A stretch of 36,096 nt of DNA from positions 1 through 36,096 of the forward strand of contig CAUBKG010000015.1 in assembly GCA_958436475.1 (NCBI GenBank), given 5' to 3'. Source of the DNA: an uncultured Clostridia bacterium. GTDB taxonomy: Bacteria; Bacillota; Clostridia; Oscillospirales; Acutalibacteraceae. The position numbers were made by a program, and so were the translations under genes. Shown here piece after piece: positions 1 to 8,319 of the stretch (position 1 is the first letter of the stretch; each line of letters opens with the position of its first letter). Below the pieces are notes generated by a model, which did no database searches, was not told the DNA's origin, and saw only the letters and a program-made list of their open reading frames with translations.

Positions 1-158
1 AAAAAGAAGAAAAGGCTGATAAAATACGTGTATTATGGGCTTTATTTACAAAAACGCAAGAATTATTATGCAAAACATACAAATGAAGCGCGAGAACGTT
101 AGTTATTTTCACAAGAAAAATCAGGCGGATTATTATTGGATATACATAAAAAAACAAA
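1..158. other. AT-rich window edge, no gene assigned
   Basis: The first 158 bases are clearly more AT-rich than the rest of the window. Two plus-strand frames are open from the edge and close within about 100 bases. Neither gives a recognisable peptide, so this is probably intergenic or the last codons of an upstream gene. I cannot decide between these. Confidence 0.3.
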
Positions 159-187
159 TTGACTTGAAGTTTTTTTGTTGATATACT
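159..187 (+). promoter_or_regulatory. Sigma-A type promoter of the GH87 gene
   Basis: The -35 box TTGACT (159-164) and the -10 box TATACT (182-187) are 17 bp apart, close to the housekeeping consensus. Transcription would start near 194, leaving an untranslated leader of about 178 nt before the start codon at 372. Confidence 0.75.
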
Positions 188-193
188 ATAAGC

Positions 194-371
194 GCGTATG
201 AACACTCATTATCGCGACCGGCAATCAAAAGCCGTCCGGTAATCCCGTGGAACCGCCCCATATGAAAATGATTTTTCCACGGATTCCTTTTCCGGGATGC
301 AGTTTGTGTTTTGGGCAAGGGGAGCGTTTTGAGACTGGCTTTTTTGCCAAATTGAAAGGAGCAAAAAGGGA
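194..371 (+). promoter_or_regulatory. Structured 5' leader of the GH87 gene
   Basis: The long leader contains several pairings. CGGC (219-222) can pair with GCCG (231-234), or alternatively ACCGG (217-221) with CCGGT (236-240). CCGTGGAA (245-252) pairs perfectly with TTCCACGG (275-282). TGGC (336-339) can pair with GCCA (346-349), competing with GGCAA (314-318) pairing TTGCC (344-348). TCCTTT at 285-290 is complementary to AAAGGA (355-360) of the ribosome binding site. It matches no riboswitch class I can recognise. Confidence 0.4.
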
Positions 372-3300
372 ATGAGCCGAAGCAGAAGCAGAAAGGCAAT
401 TGCTATGCTGCTGGCACTGGTAATGCTGGTGTCGTGCATGGTAATGGGAATTCCAAGTGTTAGCGCGGCGACGGGGGACGGGCAATGTGACCTCGTCGTA
501 ACGAGCATCACAACGAATCCCGCAAATCCGAAGCCGGGAGACCAGGTCGTCTTCATGGCGACGATCAAAAATCAGGGAACCTCGGCAACACCGGCAGGAA
601 CGGTGTGCGGCGTGCGTTTCAGCGTTGGGGGCCTCAACACGATGCCTTTCACCTGGAACGACCAGTACACGGCAGCGATCCCGGCCGGCGGCGAAGTGCA
701 GCTGTCGGCAACCGGAGGGTCCAACGGCAACACATGGACCGCAGCGGCTGCCGGTACCTATACGGTATATGCGTGGGTAGACGACGCGAACCGTATCAAT
801 GAGTCGAACAAGAACAACAACCAGTTCACAACGACGGTCACGGTCAGCAACAGCACTCCGACCACGGAGCCCACGACCGAGCCGCCCACCGAACCGGTAA
901 CCGAGCCGGAGCAGAAAGACGCGACGGACCTCTACCTCGTTTCCCTCTCCACCACCCGTCAGACCATCTACAAGGGCCAGGAAGTATACGGCCAGCTGAT
1001 GATCAAAAACACGAGCGATGCTGCGAAGCCCGCAGGCAAAGCGCTTTCCATCAATGTGTATGTTGACGGCACGCTGAACCACACGATCTCCTATACGGGC
1101 GAAATCGCTGCGCATGGCACGGCTATGGTAACCACCAACAAGTGGATAGCCACCCTGGGGTCTCATTCTGTCCGCGCCACGATCAATGCGGACGGCAACA
1201 TTCCCGAGGGCGATAATACATATGCCAACAAGAGATACAGCAAGTATATCGTAGTGGAAAACCCCAACCCGACGGAACCCAGCACGGAGCCCAGCACCGA
1301 ACCTTCGACTGAGCCCCCCACCACCCCGCCCGATCCGAGCGGAACCATTTCTCAGAAATATGAAGCGGAAAACGGAACCAGAACGGGCGGCGCAGGCATT
1401 GCTACCGAGCATGCCGGCTATTCCGGTACCGGCTTCGTAGACCGTATCCAGGCGGTTGGCGACGGCGTGACCTTCACCAATGTCAACGTTCCGTCCTCCG
1501 GCTATTATACGCTGATTACCGGCTATGCGGCCGGTCCGAACGGATTTGACGGAAACGATATCCGCACCATGTCCGTTGCGGCGAACAATGGGGAATTCCA
1601 GCAGTTCTCCTTCCCGAAAACCAGCACGAGCGCATGGAACGTGTATGGCACCGCGAGAGGCCTCATTTACCTCCAGGCGGGCAGCAACACCATCTCCTAT
1701 CGCTATCAGTCGGGCGACAACGGCAACCTCAACCTCGACTATATGATCGTGGAAGGCCCGGTGGAAGCGGTTGACCTCACCATCACGAGCCTTGCGATGA
1801 AGAACAACACCACTCCCGGCTCCGGCGCGGCGAAGGATGAAAGCATTTCCTTTGTTGCAACGGTGAAGAACCAGGGAACCGGCAGAGTAGCGGCCGGCAC
1901 CACGATCAACGTAAGCTTTGTGATCGACGGCACCACCATTCAGGGCAGCACGCGGCTTTCTTCCGCTCTTGCCCCGAACGGCACCGTTCAGATCACATCC
2001 GCCACGTGGAAGGCGGTCGAAGGCAGCATGTCTGTTACCGCGACCGTAGACCCGGGCAACACCATTACGGAAGTCAATAAGAACAACAACAGCTCTACGC
2101 TGGACTTCACCGTATCGCCGATGCGCGGTAAGGATCTCGTTATTTCGAAGGTTTACTTCGAGGGCGATGTTCAGGTAGGCAATACCATCACCGTTTGTGC
2201 GGAAGTTTCCAACATCGGCACCGAAGCGGTCACCGAGGGCTTCTATACCAAGGCGGTCGTAGACGGCGCAACGGAAATCGTTTCTCCGCTTTACACGGGG
2301 GCGCTTGCTCCGGATGCAAAGGCCACTATCGTCATCGGCAGGTATGTCGTACCGGCCGGCGGCGCGAAGATGGTCGTCACGGTAGACAGCACCAACCGCG
2401 TTGCGGAAACCAATGAAAGCAACAACACCATGTCCACCACCGTTGAAAAATGGGATATGGATGCGGCATGGGTAACCTATCAGGCGGAAGATGGCACAAC
2501 CGGCGGCGGAGCCACGGTTGAGCGCGGCACGCCCACAAAAGACGGCACCATTGGCACCATCGGCGGTGAGGCGGTAGGCCGTGCGGCTGTTAAGCTTGCA
2601 AGCACCGGCTCCTACGTCCAGTGGACGGCTTCCGAAGCAGCGAACTCCATCGTTCTCCGCGCCACTATTCCGGACGTCGGCGATAATGGCAACGGCACCA
2701 TTTCCGTTTATGTAAACGGTGTCAAGAAAACCACGCTTGACGTTACCTCCAAATATTCGTGGTTCTATGTGGATGAGAGCTATACGGATGAGCAGGGCTA
2801 TAACAGTGCGCTGAACAATCCGTCTACCACCGATAACGGCGGCTCTCCGAGGCATATTTACGACGAGTGTCATAAGCTCCTCGACTTCACCATCAACGCC
2901 GGTGATGTTGTAAAGCTGCAGAAGGATGCGGGCGATACCTGCGAATATTACGGTATCGACTTCATCGAGCTCGAAAAGGTTGACGGCCCGAAGCCCTGCC
3001 CGGAAAACTTCCTGGATATCACGAAGTACGAGGGCTACAACGGCAACATCACCACCGGCATTTACGGCTTCATCCAGAACTGGGGCAACAACAAGAATAA
3101 GCCGGAATACCAGGGCTTAAAGGGCCTGTATATCCCGGCCGGCCGGTATGAGATGACCTCTCAGATCCAAATGTACAATGTTGACGTTGGCTTCCAGATT
3201 GTTGGTGCCGGCATGTGGCATACCGTTCTGTATACCAACAATGGAGGCGACTCTGACTGGGGTGCTGCGGGCTTCAATATGAACGGCCACGGCACCGTGT

Positions 3301-4199
3301 TTAAGGACTTTGCCTTCTTCGGCGCCAGCTCCTCCAGAACCGGCTCCGGTAAGCCGTTCTTCAATGGCTACGGCGACGGTACCCGCTTCGAAAATATCTG
3401 GATTGAGCGCTTCACCTGCGGCGAGTGGGTCGGCGGAGGCTCCGGCATCACCACAAACCTCGCAACCGTAAACTGCCGCTTCCGCAACACCGGTGCCGAT
3501 GGTATCAACTACTGCAACGGTACCAAGAACAGCGTTGTGGAGAACACGCATATCCGTTCCACCGGCGATGATGGTATCGCCATCTGGTCCGCTCCGGAAA
3601 TGGACGGCCCGAGCGCGGATATCAGCTATCCGGGCTGCGCCAGAAATACGGTTCGGAACTGCCGTATAGAAGCTCCGTGGCGTGCAAACTGCCTCGCGAT
3701 CTACGGCGGTATGGACAACACTATGACCAAGATCACCGCGCGTGACAGCCTCACCTATGCGGGCATCATGGTTTCCAGTGAATTTGAGCCACGTCCCTTC
3801 ACCGGCACCACCACGGTTGAGAAGATTAACTTCGAACGCTGCGGCGGCTGGATGTGGGGCAGAAGGCCCTTCGGCGCCATCTGGGTGCGCTGCTACAATA
3901 ACGCAAAGAATCCGGTCAAGGGCATTAACTTCAAGGATATCAATATTACAGATGCCTGGACGAACGGTATCGTGATTACGATGGAGCGTAACAATTCCAT
4001 TGAAGAGGTTGTGTTTGAGAACGTTAATGTTAACGGGTTCAACGGCAGCTATGGTATTCTGATTGAAAAGGATACTCAGCCTCTTGGCGATGGTTCCGGC
4101 GTCACCTTTAGAAATTGCCAGGTTGCCGGCACCGGAACGAAGTTTATGAACCAGATCGGTTCCAGCTTCGCAGTAACCAAGAGCGGTTGCAACTTCTAG
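372..4199 (+). CDS. Secreted multimodular GH87-type alpha-1,3-glucanase (CARDB/CBM modules)
   Basis: A 1275-residue extracellular glycosidase predicted to cut alpha-1,3-glucan (mutan or fungal-wall glucan). Modules in order: N-terminal signal (1-32); CARDB-like domain (about 38-152); Thr/Glu/Pro linker; second CARDB (about 185-297); second linker (298-325); a CBM35/CBM6-like domain starting KYEAENG (about 327-464); two more CARDB domains (about 465-583 and 586-693); another CBM6/35-like domain (about 698-872); and a right-handed beta-helix to the end. In the helix, D1043 and the pair D1066-D1067 (ADGIN and GDDGIA) sit 23 and 24 residues apart, the spacing I recall for the three catalytic aspartates of Paenibacillus GH87 enzymes. 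The signal is ambiguous: it has an SVSA cleavage site but also a lipobox-like LVSC ending at C22. No sortase or SLH anchor is seen. AAAGGAG (355-361) supports the start. Mycodextranase specificity (also GH87) cannot be excluded. Confidence 0.8.
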   Translation: MSRSRSRKAIAMLLALVMLVSCMVMGIPSVSAATGDGQCDLVVTSITTNPANPKPGDQVVFMATIKNQGTSATPAGTVCGVRFSVGGLNTMPFTWNDQYTAAIPAGGEVQLSATGGSNGNTWTAAAAGTYTVYAWVDDANRINESNKNNNQFTTTVTVSNSTPTTEPTTEPPTEPVTEPEQKDATDLYLVSLSTTRQTIYKGQEVYGQLMIKNTSDAAKPAGKALSINVYVDGTLNHTISYTGEIAAHGTAMVTTNKWIATLGSHSVRATINADGNIPEGDNTYANKRYSKYIVVENPNPTEPSTEPSTEPSTEPPTTPPDPSGTISQKYEAENGTRTGGAGIATEHAGYSGTGFVDRIQAVGDGVTFTNVNVPSSGYYTLITGYAAGPNGFDGNDIRTMSVAANNGEFQQFSFPKTSTSAWNVYGTARGLIYLQAGSNTISYRYQSGDNGNLNLDYMIVEGPVEAVDLTITSLAMKNNTTPGSGAAKDESISFVATVKNQGTGRVAAGTTINVSFVIDGTTIQGSTRLSSALAPNGTVQITSATWKAVEGSMSVTATVDPGNTITEVNKNNNSSTLDFTVSPMRGKDLVISKVYFEGDVQVGNTITVCAEVSNIGTEAVTEGFYTKAVVDGATEIVSPLYTGALAPDAKATIVIGRYVVPAGGAKMVVTVDSTNRVAETNESNNTMSTTVEKWDMDAAWVTYQAEDGTTGGGATVERGTPTKDGTIGTIGGEAVGRAAVKLASTGSYVQWTASEAANSIVLRATIPDVGDNGNGTISVYVNGVKKTTLDVTSKYSWFYVDESYTDEQGYNSALNNPSTTDNGGSPRHIYDECHKLLDFTINAGDVVKLQKDAGDTCEYYGIDFIELEKVDGPKPCPENFLDITKYEGYNGNITTGIYGFIQNWGNNKNKPEYQGLKGLYIPAGRYEMTSQIQMYNVDVGFQIVGAGMWHTVLYTNNGGDSDWGAAGFNMNGHGTVFKDFAFFGASSSRTGSGKPFFNGYGDGTRFENIWIERFTCGEWVGGGSGITTNLATVNCRFRNTGADGINYCNGTKNSVVENTHIRSTGDDGIAIWSAPEMDGPSADISYPGCARNTVRNCRIEAPWRANCLAIYGGMDNTMTKITARDSLTYAGIMVSSEFEPRPFTGTTTVEKINFERCGGWMWGRRPFGAIWVRCYNNAKNPVKGINFKDINITDAWTNGIVITMERNNSIEEVVFENVNVNGFNGSYGILIEKDTQPLGDGSGVTFRNCQVAGTGTKFMNQIGSSFAVTKSGCNF

Positions 4200-4230
4200 A
4201 AATCCCTTTCCGTAAACCGCAATTAAATCG

Positions 4231-4268
4231 AGCGCCCCGGATCATTTGCATCCGGGGCGCTTTTCTTA
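4231..4268 (+). terminator. Rho-independent terminator of the GH87 gene
   Basis: GCGCCCCGGAT (4232-4242) pairs with ATCCGGGGCGC (4250-4260) across a short loop and is followed by TTTTCTT. It lies about 30 nt after the stop codon at 4199. Confidence 0.9.
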
Positions 4269-4671
4269 TTGTGATGGAAACCACCGGCTCGGTGGCAGGG
4301 TGAGTTTGAAAGGCAAAAAGGGATAGATAGGGCATTTCATTTAAGACGAGGAAGAGCGCTGTTCGGCGGCGTTCCTCCCTGTGTAGGCGCAGCTTTATTG
4401 TGGTGAGCTTTGGCGGGGGGAACGAAGGGCGGAAACCTCCCCGCATCCAAGCCTTGCCCTTCCAACGCGAAAAAGCGCAGTTTCATATTGGCTGCTGGCT
4501 CGTGTACGCCTGTTTTCTCATAGAAGGCAGCCGAAGCAGCCGGGCCAAGACTGCACTTGCCACTATGCCAACGTGGAGAACATTGTTCTGCGACGTTTCT
4601 GACCCGGAACCCCATTTGCCCCTCGTGACGCGAGGCAATACTTCATGAGGAAAGATAAAGCCCGGCGGCAT
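4269..4671. other. Intergenic region without a recognisable gene
   Basis: This stretch lies between two convergent units. Open frames here are short, overlap in several phases, lack ribosome sites and resemble no family. A small perfect hairpin CCACCG/CGGTGG lies near 4281-4295, and CCTCG/CGAGG near 4620-4634; neither has a T-run. I see no promoter or RNA gene. Confidence 0.5.
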
Positions 4672-4721
4672 AAAAAATCCGCGGGTCCGGCCCCCTTCAT
4701 AACGGGGACCTTGCGCCGCGG
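4672..4721 (-). terminator. Terminator of the potassium transporter gene
   Basis: Read on the minus strand, CCGCGG (4716-4721) and GGTCC (near 4707) pair with GGACC (near 4685) and CCGCGG (4679-4684), followed by a run of six T (plus-strand A, 4672-4677). It sits about 25 nt downstream of the stop codon at 4746. Confidence 0.75.
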
Positions 4722-4745
4722 AATCTTTTCTATTTGCCGGCTTTT

Positions 4746-6125
4746 TCAGCCAACAATGATTTGGCCTTCCGGCAAAACCTCGTTGGATTTGCTGTTGGCA
4801 TGCTTGATCGTAAGGGCGATGGCAAAGGAGATCGGCCCGACTCGCCCGATGAACATCGTAAGGATCAGCGCAATTTTGGGAATGACACCGAGCGTAGGGG
4901 TGATGCCGGTGCTCATACCCACCGTGCCAAAGGCAGATGTGGCTTCAAACAGGGCGTCGATCGCGCTCACATGCTTATCGTAGAACAGGATAATGCCCGT
5001 GGTGCAGATGACCAGAATCATCGAGAGGAGAATAATAGCCAGCGCCCGGTAAACCACCTTTTTATCCACGCGCCGCCCAAAGAGGACGGTCTCGTCGCGG
5101 CCGGTGATCACGCTGAATACCGTTCCCAGAATGACGGCAAACGTCGTTACCTTGATACCGCCGCTCGTGGAGCCAGGCGAGCCGCCGATGAACATAAAGA
5201 GGATCAAAAACAGCTTGGTAAAATCGTGCAGGGAGTTCAGGTTCACCGAATTGAAGCCGGCGGTTCGGGAAACGGTCGCGTTGAAAAATGAGTTGGAAAG
5301 CTTGTCGCCTAAAGTCATGTGGTCGAGGGTTGCGCGGTTGTGATATTCCATACCCAGGAAAGAAAGCGCTCCCACAACGAGAAGGACAGCAGACATCAGA
5401 AGCACGATCTTTGTATGGAACATGAGCTTGCGGCGCTTGCGGTACATAACGATATCCTGAAAAACAATGAACCCCAAGCCGCCGATGATGACCAAAACAG
5501 AAATGGTGATGAGCACAAGCGGGTCGTGCGAAAAGCTCGTGACGCTGGAGAAGGGATGCACGCTCCCGAAAATATCGAACCCCGCGTTGCAATAAGCCGA
5601 TATCGCGGTAAAAATGGAAACATAAATGCCCCGCGTCCCAAAGAGGGGGATAAATCGTATCGCCAGAACGGCCGCGCCGATTGTTTCGATGCACAGCGTG
5701 AAGAAAATGACCAGGCGCAGCAGGTGCGCCGTGTCGATCGAGGAAGAGGAATTGATGGATTCCCTTGCAAGGTTGCGGTCACGCAGCCCGATTTTGTGGC
5801 GCACGGTGAGGGAGAAGAAGGTAACGAAGGTGATGAACCCAATACCGCCGATCTGAATCAGGGCGAGGATCACCAGTTGGCCGAACAGCGACCATTTGGT
5901 AAAGGTATCGAACAAGATCAGCCCGGTCACGCAGGTGGCGGAGGTCGCCGTAAAGAGCGTATCGAACAGGTTGGTATAATGCCCATCGTTTGAGGCGATG
6001 GGCAGGCAGAGCAGAAGCGCGCCGATCAAAATCAGGATGGCGAAACTCACGGCGATGGATTTCGCCGGTGCAACGGCTCTTATCTGGCGGATATGGTCTT
6101 TAACGATATTGTGTTCAAAGTGCAT
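4746..6125 (-). CDS. TrkH/KtrB family potassium uptake membrane subunit
   Basis: A 459-residue polytopic membrane protein, the K+-translocating subunit of a Ktr/Trk system. The four-fold pore-loop architecture is visible as ATCVTGL, YCNAGFD, SRTAGFN and GTVGMSTG, each carrying the filter-region glycine between hydrophobic helices. Length is normal for KtrB-type proteins. The start ATG at 6125 has AAAGGAG upstream, but about 13 nt away, which is loose. Ktr/Trk channels are normally gated by a cytosolic RCK partner (KtrA/TrkA); none is encoded next to it or elsewhere in this window, so the partner must be remote or absent. It lies 102 nt downstream of the queT-like gene on the same strand with no terminator between, so the two may be co-transcribed. 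The symbol is left open because KtrB and TrkH cannot be separated from sequence alone. Confidence 0.88.
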   Translation of the reverse strand: MHFEHNIVKDHIRQIRAVAPAKSIAVSFAILILIGALLLCLPIASNDGHYTNLFDTLFTATSATCVTGLILFDTFTKWSLFGQLVILALIQIGGIGFITFVTFFSLTVRHKIGLRDRNLARESINSSSSIDTAHLLRLVIFFTLCIETIGAAVLAIRFIPLFGTRGIYVSIFTAISAYCNAGFDIFGSVHPFSSVTSFSHDPLVLITISVLVIIGGLGFIVFQDIVMYRKRRKLMFHTKIVLLMSAVLLVVGALSFLGMEYHNRATLDHMTLGDKLSNSFFNATVSRTAGFNSVNLNSLHDFTKLFLILFMFIGGSPGSTSGGIKVTTFAVILGTVFSVITGRDETVLFGRRVDKKVVYRALAIILLSMILVICTTGIILFYDKHVSAIDALFEATSAFGTVGMSTGITPTLGVIPKIALILTMFIGRVGPISFAIALTIKHANSKSNEVLPEGQIIVG

Positions 6126-6227
6126 AAGGAAAATGATGCTCCTTTTTCAGCCAGCCGCTTTGATGCAGCTGGGCGGGGCGGCCCCGGAGCGCGGTTTCCG
6201 CATCGGCGGCCGGCACCCGAAATTCAA

Positions 6228-6779
6228 TTAACGCGATGGTTCGGAAAGGAAAAGGCGGTTTGCAAGCCCTGACCGCTCCAGCACACAGGTAAGGGTAACC
6301 CCGAGGAGCATGCAGCTGACGAACTGGCCGAGCCCCACGCTTGCAAAATATCCCCAAAAGGGCGCGGCCCTGAATTGCTGAAGCTCCAGGAAGGTAAATT
6401 CCAGCCCTAAAATGACGGCGTTGAAAAGAATGGGGGGGATTGCCGGGATCACGGCAATCCGGCTCCCGCGGGGAAACAGCCGAACGTTCCGCAGCGCACG
6501 GGTGGCAACTGCCGCGAGAAGGGTTGCGAGGCTGCCTGTTAGAATGTCGATCGGCAGCACGGGCATGCCGGAGGCAAAGCCAATGTAGTTGGAAATCATA
6601 CACCCGACCGTGAGGCCGGGAATCGCCGCCGGGGTAAAGAGGGGGAGCAGGGTGAGCGCTTCGGAAATCCGAACCTGCACCGGCCCAAAGGATATGGGCA
6701 TGAGGATGAGGCTCAAAACGCAGTAGAGCGCGGCGATCACGCCGCATTCCGCGAGATAGTGGATGCTTTTCCTTTTCAT
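6228..6779 (-). CDS. queT: QueT-like queuosine precursor ECF transporter S component
   Basis: A 183-residue, very hydrophobic protein with about five or six membrane segments. The N-terminal region reads AALYCVLSLILMPISFGPVQVRIS, followed by EALTLLPLF and an early GLTVGC-type turn, typical of the QueT family of substrate-binding (S) subunits of energy-coupling factor transporters. QueT is thought to import a queuine/preQ1-type precursor for tRNA queuosine synthesis; the shared EcfA/A'/T module is not in this window. GGAGG (around 6790) precedes the ATG at 6779. A terminator ends the upstream gene and the leader has strong base pairing, so this gene is probably an independently regulated unit running into the K+ transporter gene. 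Substrate assignment rests on family resemblance only. Confidence 0.8.
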   Translation of the reverse strand: MKRKSIHYLAECGVIAALYCVLSLILMPISFGPVQVRISEALTLLPLFTPAAIPGLTVGCMISNYIGFASGMPVLPIDILTGSLATLLAAVATRALRNVRLFPRGSRIAVIPAIPPILFNAVILGLEFTFLELQQFRAAPFWGYFASVGLGQFVSCMLLGVTLTCVLERSGLANRLFLSEPSR

Positions 6780-6802
6780 AATTCAGTTTTCCTCCGTAGT
6801 TT

Positions 6803-6870
6803 TATTTTAGGTCAGGATATTGCGAACTGACCGATAGGAATAAGCCGTAAAAACAGCTTGTTCGCACTGT
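6803..6870 (-). promoter_or_regulatory. Pseudoknot-capable leader of queT, possible preQ1-type riboswitch
   Basis: On the minus strand GGTCAG (6832-6827) pairs with CTGACC (6815-6810). The loop of this hairpin contains GTTCGCA (6827-6821), which is perfectly complementary to TGCGAAC (6866-6860) upstream. A third stem AAGC/GCTT (6859-6856 with 6845-6842) abuts that helix. Hairpin-loop pairing to an upstream strand is a pseudoknot. queT genes of this bacterial group are known to be controlled by preQ1 riboswitches, but I could not match the ligand-binding core to a class consensus. Confidence 0.35.
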
Positions 6871-6917
6871 GATGATAGGGCACCGGGAACGTCCGGCGGC
6901 CGCCGTGGGAAGAATAT

Positions 6918-6970
6918 AAAAACAGAAAGCAAGTGAGGAAAAACCTACACTTGCTCCTTTTCTGTTTTTT
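6918..6970 (-). terminator. Terminator of the CNNM/CBS gene, overlapping its stop
   Basis: GCAAGTG (6929-6935) and CACTTGC (6948-6954) form the core stem. The arms extend through AAAAACAGAAA (6918-6928) and TTTTCTGTTTTT (6958-6969), giving T-runs on both strands. The stop codon at 6945 lies in the loop, so the last codons of the gene are part of the terminator. This separates the gene from queT. Confidence 0.75.
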
Positions 6971-8291
6971 GTGTTTTCTCAATGCGCACCGTTTCAATGC
7001 GGCGCTCGTCGCTGCTCTGAACGGTGAAGTCATACCCCTCCACGGATATGGTGGGGTGCTCGTCGGGAGCAGGGATGCGTTTGAGCAGATAGAGTATCAT
7101 GCCGCCGATGGTATCGTAATCCCCTTCGGGAAGCTCGATATCCAGCAGACGTTCGATTTCAATGATATCGGCGGTGCCGTCCACTGTAAAGGTGGTTTCG
7201 TCCACCTGTTCGATTTCTTCTTCCTCGTTGTCGTATTCATCCTGAATGCTGCCGACGATCGATTCAATGAGGTCCTCCATGGTAACGAGGCCCGCCGTGC
7301 CGCCGTATTCATCCAGCACAATGGCGATCTGGAGCTTGTTCGCGGTAAGCGCGGCGAAGAGATCGCGGCATTTCTGGGATTCGGGGATAAAGAGCGCGCG
7401 GTGCATGATGGAAGCAACCGGCGCATCCAGATACGAATCCTTGCCGAGGTAACGCAGAATATCCTTTGCATAAACAATGCCGAGGATATCGTCGATGTCT
7501 TCTTTGTAAATCGGAATGCGGGAATAGCCGAATTTTATGGCCAACTCCGCCGCTTCCGCGATGGTGGCCGTGCTTTCGATGGCGGTCATCTCCGTGCGGT
7601 GGGTCATGATTTCATCCACCGAGCGGTCGTCGAATTCAAAGATGTTGTTGATCATTTCCTTCTGATTTTCCTCGATCACGCCTGCATCGTTGCCCACATC
7701 CACCATCAGGCGGATTTCTTCCTCCGTCACATTGTTTTGCGACTTATCGGGATTGAATCCGAACAGGCGGACCACCCCGTTCGTGGTGGCGGCCAGCAGG
7801 GAAATGAAGGGCTTCATAATCGAACTGAACACCGAGAGGATACGGGAAACGCGGAACGCGAGCGCTTCGGCGCGCTGCATGGCAATCCGCTTGGGAACGA
7901 GCTCGCCGAACACGAGGGTAACGAACGAAAGCAGGATCGTGATGATTACAACGGAACCTGTGCTGATGACGTTTACAGGAATGGGAAGGAACCCGCTCAG
8001 CCAGCGGGTCAGGGGCTCGGCAAAGCTCTGCGCGGCAGAGGCCGATGCCAGGAAGCCGGAGAGGGTAACGCCGATCTGGATGGAAGCGAGGAAACGGCTG
8101 GGGTTATCCACCATTTTGGAGATCAGGCGCGCTTTTTTGTTGCCATCCTCCGACATCTTTTTCAATTTGTTTGCATTGAGCGAAACGACTGCGATCTCAG
8201 ACGCGGCAAAAAACGCGTTGAGAAAAATCAGAATCGCCAGCACAAGCAGCTGCAGCAAAATATTGCCGGCCGGGTAAGGGTCACTGCCCAT
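6945..8291 (-). CDS. CNNM/CorC-type hemolysin-family transporter with CBS domains
   Basis: A 448-residue membrane protein of the UPF0053/HlyC-CorC family. Domains: a DUF21/CNNM transmembrane domain (about 1-200), recognisable by FLNAFFAASEIAVVSLN at the start; a CBS pair (about 205-335) introduced by DDRSVDEIMTHRTEM; and a C-terminal CorC_HlyC domain (about 350-435) with the GTADIIEIERLL and EGDYDTIGGMIL segments. Members act in Mg2+ or Na+/Mg2+ export and resistance, with nucleotide-Mg binding at the CBS pair; 'hemolysin' is a historical label. AGGAGGAGG lies 8 nt before the ATG. It has its own promoter and a leader able to fold in two ways, and its terminator overlaps the stop codon, so it is probably monocistronic. 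Ion specificity cannot be read from sequence. Confidence 0.9.
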   Translation of the reverse strand: MGSDPYPAGNILLQLLVLAILIFLNAFFAASEIAVVSLNANKLKKMSEDGNKKARLISKMVDNPSRFLASIQIGVTLSGFLASASAAQSFAEPLTRWLSGFLPIPVNVISTGSVVIITILLSFVTLVFGELVPKRIAMQRAEALAFRVSRILSVFSSIMKPFISLLAATTNGVVRLFGFNPDKSQNNVTEEEIRLMVDVGNDAGVIEENQKEMINNIFEFDDRSVDEIMTHRTEMTAIESTATIAEAAELAIKFGYSRIPIYKEDIDDILGIVYAKDILRYLGKDSYLDAPVASIMHRALFIPESQKCRDLFAALTANKLQIAIVLDEYGGTAGLVTMEDLIESIVGSIQDEYDNEEEEIEQVDETTFTVDGTADIIEIERLLDIELPEGDYDTIGGMILYLLKRIPAPDEHPTISVEGYDFTVQSSDERRIETVRIEKTQKTEKEQV

Positions 8292-8319
8292 TCAAAAATC
8301 CTCCTCCTGAATCAAAAAC

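Noticed and set aside
194..300. Cyclic-di-GMP or other known riboswitch in the GH87 leader
   Set aside because: The conserved core sequences of the classes I know could not be found; only generic stems are visible.
1260..1350. Short tandem DNA repeat in the GH87 gene
   Set aside because: It encodes the Thr/Glu/Pro/Ser linker between modules and is explained by that repeat peptide.
225..2873. 882-codon open frame antisense to the GH87 gene
   Set aside because: It mirrors the codon bias of the plus-strand gene, has no family resemblance or ribosome site, and the plus-strand protein has clear signal, modules and catalytic residues.
4270..4671. Several short open frames between the GH87 and K+ transporter genes
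   Set aside because: No ribosome sites, overlapping frames, no recognisable peptide; treated as noncoding.
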